A stretch of 64,000 bases of DNA, taken from positions 12,176,990-12,240,989 of the forward strand of contig NC_132899.1 of NCBI RefSeq assembly GCF_030463535.1, given 5' to 3'. This stretch comes from Salminus brasiliensis. Lineage: Eukaryota; Chordata; Actinopteri; Characiformes; Bryconidae. The notes beneath the pieces are model-generated. The model was not told the DNA's origin. It saw only the letters and a list, made by a program, of their open reading frames with translations, and searched no databases. The position numbers and the translations under genes were made by a program. This document shows positions 60,420 to 64,000 of this stretch, piece by piece. The first letter of the stretch is position 1. Each line of letters starts with the position of its first letter.

Positions 60420-60990
60420 AAAATCATAATCATCAAGGTTTGGACACCCTATGCATTGCAAAGGATTTTGTTTTTAACAAGATCTCAGACCTTGATTAGC
60501 AAATCAGGCCTGAGGGATGTCACCAGTTGTAATCAAATCTTGTACTAAAACCCAGCAACCATGTGCTCCTCAAGGCAACTGTCTAAAGATTTAAAAACAA
60601 AAGTCATTGATGTGCACAGTGCAGGGGAAAGCTTTTTCACAGTGTGGACTGTTAGGAAATGGCAGTTTAGGGGAACTGTGGAGGTGGAACAAGATGAGAT
60701 CTGGAGGACCAAGATAATTTGAGAGAATTGTTCATGCTGGTAAGACACACCTAAACCCCACATGACTACCAAGAACCTGCATGAGCGTGTCTAATGACAG
60801 GGCAGCACCATTCCAATGTGAAGAGTCATTTGACCTCATCAAAAAAACAATATTTGGAGTATGCTGCAGAACATCTAGAGAAGCCAGATGAGTTTTAAAA
60901 AGAAGTGCAACTGTGAAACATGGTGTGAGTCTAGCTTTCCCCATGGCTGTGCTGCCACCAGTGGCATTGTCAATATTGTATTCTTCTTCT
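60420..60990 (+). mobile_element. Tc1-like transposon remnant, another lineage
   Basis: 'CCCAGCAACCATGTGCTCCT' with 'AGGCAACTGTCTAAAGATTT', 'GAAATGGCAGTTTAGGGGAA', 'TGGAGGTGGAACAAGATGAG' and, near the end, 'GTGCAACTGTGAAACATGG' and 'GCCACCAGTGGCATTGTCAA' follow a fish Tc1 gene in order. Large internal deletions and frame breaks; not functional. Confidence 0.75.
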
Positions 60991-62250
60991 GATTAGGCCA
61001 CATTAATGATTTTATAAGCCCAAAGATGCTGGGTTTCCCTGATCATAACATTCCCTGATCAAACGTCTGATACACCCAAGGCAACTTCTCAAATATGGAT
61101 GGACTTGAAGTATCATATCTATAATTAGCATCTCGGGGCATATCACATCATATATTTATCACAGTTACTACAGGGCATATGACATCAATCCAAAGGGAAT
61201 GGAAATGGGGGGTGGCAGTTTCTGAAGAATAATATTTTTTCCTTTTTTGACAAAAAGGAAGTTGCATCTCCTGGAATTTTCACTTGACATGATTCTCTCT
61301 CAAACTAAGCCAAAAGAGGTGACTTGAGCTGTTTAGTCTTAAAAGCTTTGTTTGTGTCTGTCATGCAGTTGATAGTAGTGAACGGTGTGTTCCCTTGCTC
61401 TCTTCAGTAATGGCCTGTCTAGAAAGAAACATTACACTCGAAAGATACACACACACAGAAGCCAGTGTCAGCATTGTGGCACTCATGAATGACAATGACA
61501 GTAGCACCACTGACTCTCTGCACCTTAGAAATATCTTAATACAGTATAATATTATACAACTAACAACTGTAGGCCTATATTCTCACATAACTGCTCCTAA
61601 TCAACTCCTGATGTACTTGCAGAATTGTGTTTTGAGTGTGTGCCCAGCCCTCCCTGCACCTGCACTCCTTTACCCAGTCACAGGGTACAGAGAGAGCAAT
61701 TCCAGCAATGGCAGCTATGGCCAAACCTGTCCCCCGCTGTAATTTATACCCCCGCTGGAGCCAAACCGCAACCTTGACTGCTAAGGAGGTTCTCATAGTA
61801 TTTCTCAAATGAGGTATTTTTAAATTCACTATCAAGCCTGAGGCAAAACTCCAGCAGTGCCAGTGTCAAACAGAGCGCTATGCAAATGTGTGAGGGTGCA
61901 TATGGTAGTTATTGAGGTTTGACACCTGTTACATGTTTTTTGTGGTTAAACTGCAATTCTGACATTTAAATAATGCAATGATTTGTACAGCACAGCTGGA
62001 GTTCCAGATGTAGGAAACACATGGCAGTCACGCTTATCATGGAAATAATTAGATATAATAGCAACCCAAAGCAGATTTTCTGGTAATTTGTCACTTTATT
62101 TTTAAAATGTAAGTAAATTGTGTCTGAAATTCCCAGAGAAAGACAATGAGACAATGGGTTGTTTTCTTTCTATTTATCGTTTTATCTGTGTTGTTTTGCA
62201 TATTTGTCGTTAGTAATTAAGCACACTGTGCTTTATTGTTTTTTTTTCCT
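60991..62250. other. Intergenic DNA upstream of FSHR
   Basis: Non-coding, A/T-rich, no repeat family or gene recognised. Confidence 0.45.
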
Positions 62251-62770
62251 TCCCTAAAAATAGCCTTGTATGGCGGGCAGTCAGAGAGCAGGTTGTGTTT
62301 TATCTGGCCTAAATGAAAACATTGTGCTCAGCAGAGGAAGAGAGACCGGCCGCTGGAGGAAATATGTGTGGAGAGAGAGAGAAAGAGGGAGAGAGAGATA
62401 GAGGGAGGCAGGAAGGGTGGCAGGTAATGAAAGAACGTTACAAAGAGAATCACAGCTGCTCTCCCTCCCTAATTTCTGTGAAAGACTGCAGATTTGCGCA
62501 GTTTTTGAAAGATTTACAAGCCGAATTAAACAAGGAATACTGCTGTTGCTTTGAGGGTGAGCCAGGACTGTTGATCATACAGGCTAAACTCCTTGGGAGT
62601 GAGTGACTGAGTATGCATAATTACCTTTTCCATCTCACTGCATTTGTAGCGCTACCACATCTGCTGCTTTTTGATAAATCTGGCATGAGAGCGGGGCTGG
62701 CTGGACTTTGGCTGGACCGAAGATCCAATAAGAAACAGCTAACTGAGCAGTGGAGACACATGCTGCTTAA
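62240..62770. promoter_or_regulatory. Candidate regulatory block with a consensus MEF2 site
   Basis: CTAAAAATAG at 62254-62263 is an exact MEF2 consensus. The following 500 bp is repeat-free except for a (GA)n-rich part (62372-62410) and looks less A/T-biased than its flanks, with TGCATAATTA-type homeobox cores at about 62613. Conservation not testable here. Confidence 0.3.
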
Positions 62771-62847
62771 TGTGCTTCATTTAATGTAAGCAGTTCATGT
62801 GTAAAAAACAGAAGCACAAAGAAAGAAGCTTCAGTTTGAGTTTAAAA

Positions 62848-63120
62848 AATTCACTATATGGACAAAAGTATTGGGACACCAGTTCATTCATTGTTTCTTC
62901 TTAAATCAAGGGTGAAAAGTTTATCCTGACTTAGTTTTGTCTTTAGGATAGATTGTTGGAGGATCACCACCACTCATCCAAAAAATATTGGATTGATCAC
63001 CATCATTCCAGAGAACACAATTGAATTGCTCCACAGCTCAATGCTGGGGGGCTTTAAACCCCTCTAGCTCACACCTGGCATTAGGCATGCTGCCAATAGG
63101 TTTATGTTCAATTCTCACCA
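62848..63120 (-). repeat. Family-A Tc1-type MITE, inverted copy
   Basis: Begins on the plus strand with 'CACTATATGGACAAAAGTAT' and 'TGGGACACC' (a terminal repeat), then 'TTCATTCATTGTTTCTTCTT', 'CATCATTCCAGAGAACACA' and 'GCCAATAGGTTTATGTTCA'. This is the reverse complement of the copies at 43957 and 55838. It preserves the terminal repeat that those lack. Confidence 0.78.
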
Positions 63121-64000
63121 AATAGCCAGCTCTCCTTGCATTATGCAGTGCTACCAAGCTAGGAAAGTAAGGGCTAGAACATGCTTGCTCTGAAATGTAT
63201 GATGCACCACTGCATGAACTGTTACATTAGCTTAATGGACTTGAAATGGAATACTAACTGTGATGATAGCTAACAGACACTCATGCTGGCTATGGTGCTA
63301 ATGGTGGGAGAAGGAGGCAAATATTTATCTCATGGACCTTTGGCCACGAATGACTGTGGCCTCACTTAGGACTGACCTTGCGATCTCCTGAGGGCCAACC
63401 CTTAGACAGTTATCCCCAAGCAGAAGCCCCAGACATGCAATTTTTCTCTGTCTTACACACACACACACACGTTCAGCACAGTACTGATACTAAGCTTAGT
63501 CAGTCTACTTACGCTTTTGTAGAGCTCACTAATACTGAGATAACTGATCAGCACAGTGATTTATCAGTCTACTCATGCTTTAGCAGGAACTTGTGTTTTT
63601 AATAGTTAATAAACAAACATTGATTGTGTTTCTTTTATATGGGGTATTGTGTATTATCATTTATTTATCATTGTTTATTATTATTGTGCTAAAAAATCTA
63701 AAAGTATAATAACTCCCAAATATAATATATATATATAAATAACTGGAGTGAACAATACAAATACTTACTTCTGCTTACTTACTTCTTCTATAGTTATAAA
63801 TGTGTATTCTGTTACATACCAGTCCTAGCTGTTTGGTAGTTTAGTTCAAAGTGATACATATTAATTATTATTTTTTAATTTAACCTTTAATTTAACCAGA
63901 CAGGCCATTGAGAACAAATCTGTATTCACAATGGTGGCCTCAAAAGTGCCAACACTTGTAAAGGAAAAGAAAGAGAAAAGGGGAGAAGATGAGAAAAGGG
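63121..64000. other. Intergenic DNA to the window end
   Basis: A/T-rich, with a short (AC)n run at about 63457-63470 and an (AT)n run at about 63722-63737. The terminal 'AAAGAGAAAAGGGGAGAAGA' is purine-rich. No gene recognised. Confidence 0.45.

Overview
The window is vertebrate nuclear DNA, almost certainly from a ray-finned fish. It carries intron-rich genes with canonical GT/AG junctions, and single proteins can be read through up to 22 exons. Teleost-type repeats are abundant: several Tc1-like transposon lineages, tRNA-derived SINEs and palindromic MITEs. An otophysan fish (characin or catfish-like) is a reasonable guess from the repeats and the compact FSH receptor, but I cannot prove it.

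Layout: (1) 1-3546, + strand, the last seven exons of MSH2, the mismatch-repair ATPase; the 5' part lies outside the window. (2) 3547-6380, MSH2 3'UTR and an intergenic stretch with a nearly full-length but broken Tc1-like element. (3) 6380-19440, FBXO11 on + strand, complete: CpG-rich promoter, 22 coding exons that join in frame to 878 aa, and a 3'UTR of about 1.8 kb. (4) 19440-23850, a repeat-bearing spacer. (5) About 23870-43400, FOXN2 on + strand: CpG-rich promoter and probable non-coding first exon near 24.0-24.4 kb, an intron of about 11 kb with candidate enhancers and a minisatellite, and five coding exons joining to 397 aa. (6) 43400-48230, a spacer with old transposons. (7) 58908-48231, FSHR (follicle-stimulating hormone receptor) on - strand, complete: ten exons joining to 667 aa, convergent with FOXN2. 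(8) 58909-64000, FSHR upstream region and intergenic DNA with more Tc1 remnants.

The genes are not an operon and do not form one pathway. MSH2 acts in DNA repair, FBXO11 is an SCF ubiquitin-ligase substrate receptor, FOXN2 is a forkhead transcription factor, and FSHR is a gonadal glycoprotein-hormone GPCR. Their neighbourhood is the fish counterpart of human 2p21-p16 (from memory MSH2-KCNK12-MSH6-FBXO11-FOXN2-PPP1R21-STON1-GTF2A1L-LHCGR-FSHR). It is compacted here, with FBXO11 in the opposite orientation. I found no wholly new system. The most interesting items are the reduced cysteine cap and short hinge of FSHR, candidate regulatory motifs in FOXN2 intron 1 and upstream of FSHR, a 41-bp minisatellite field, and two long foldback elements.
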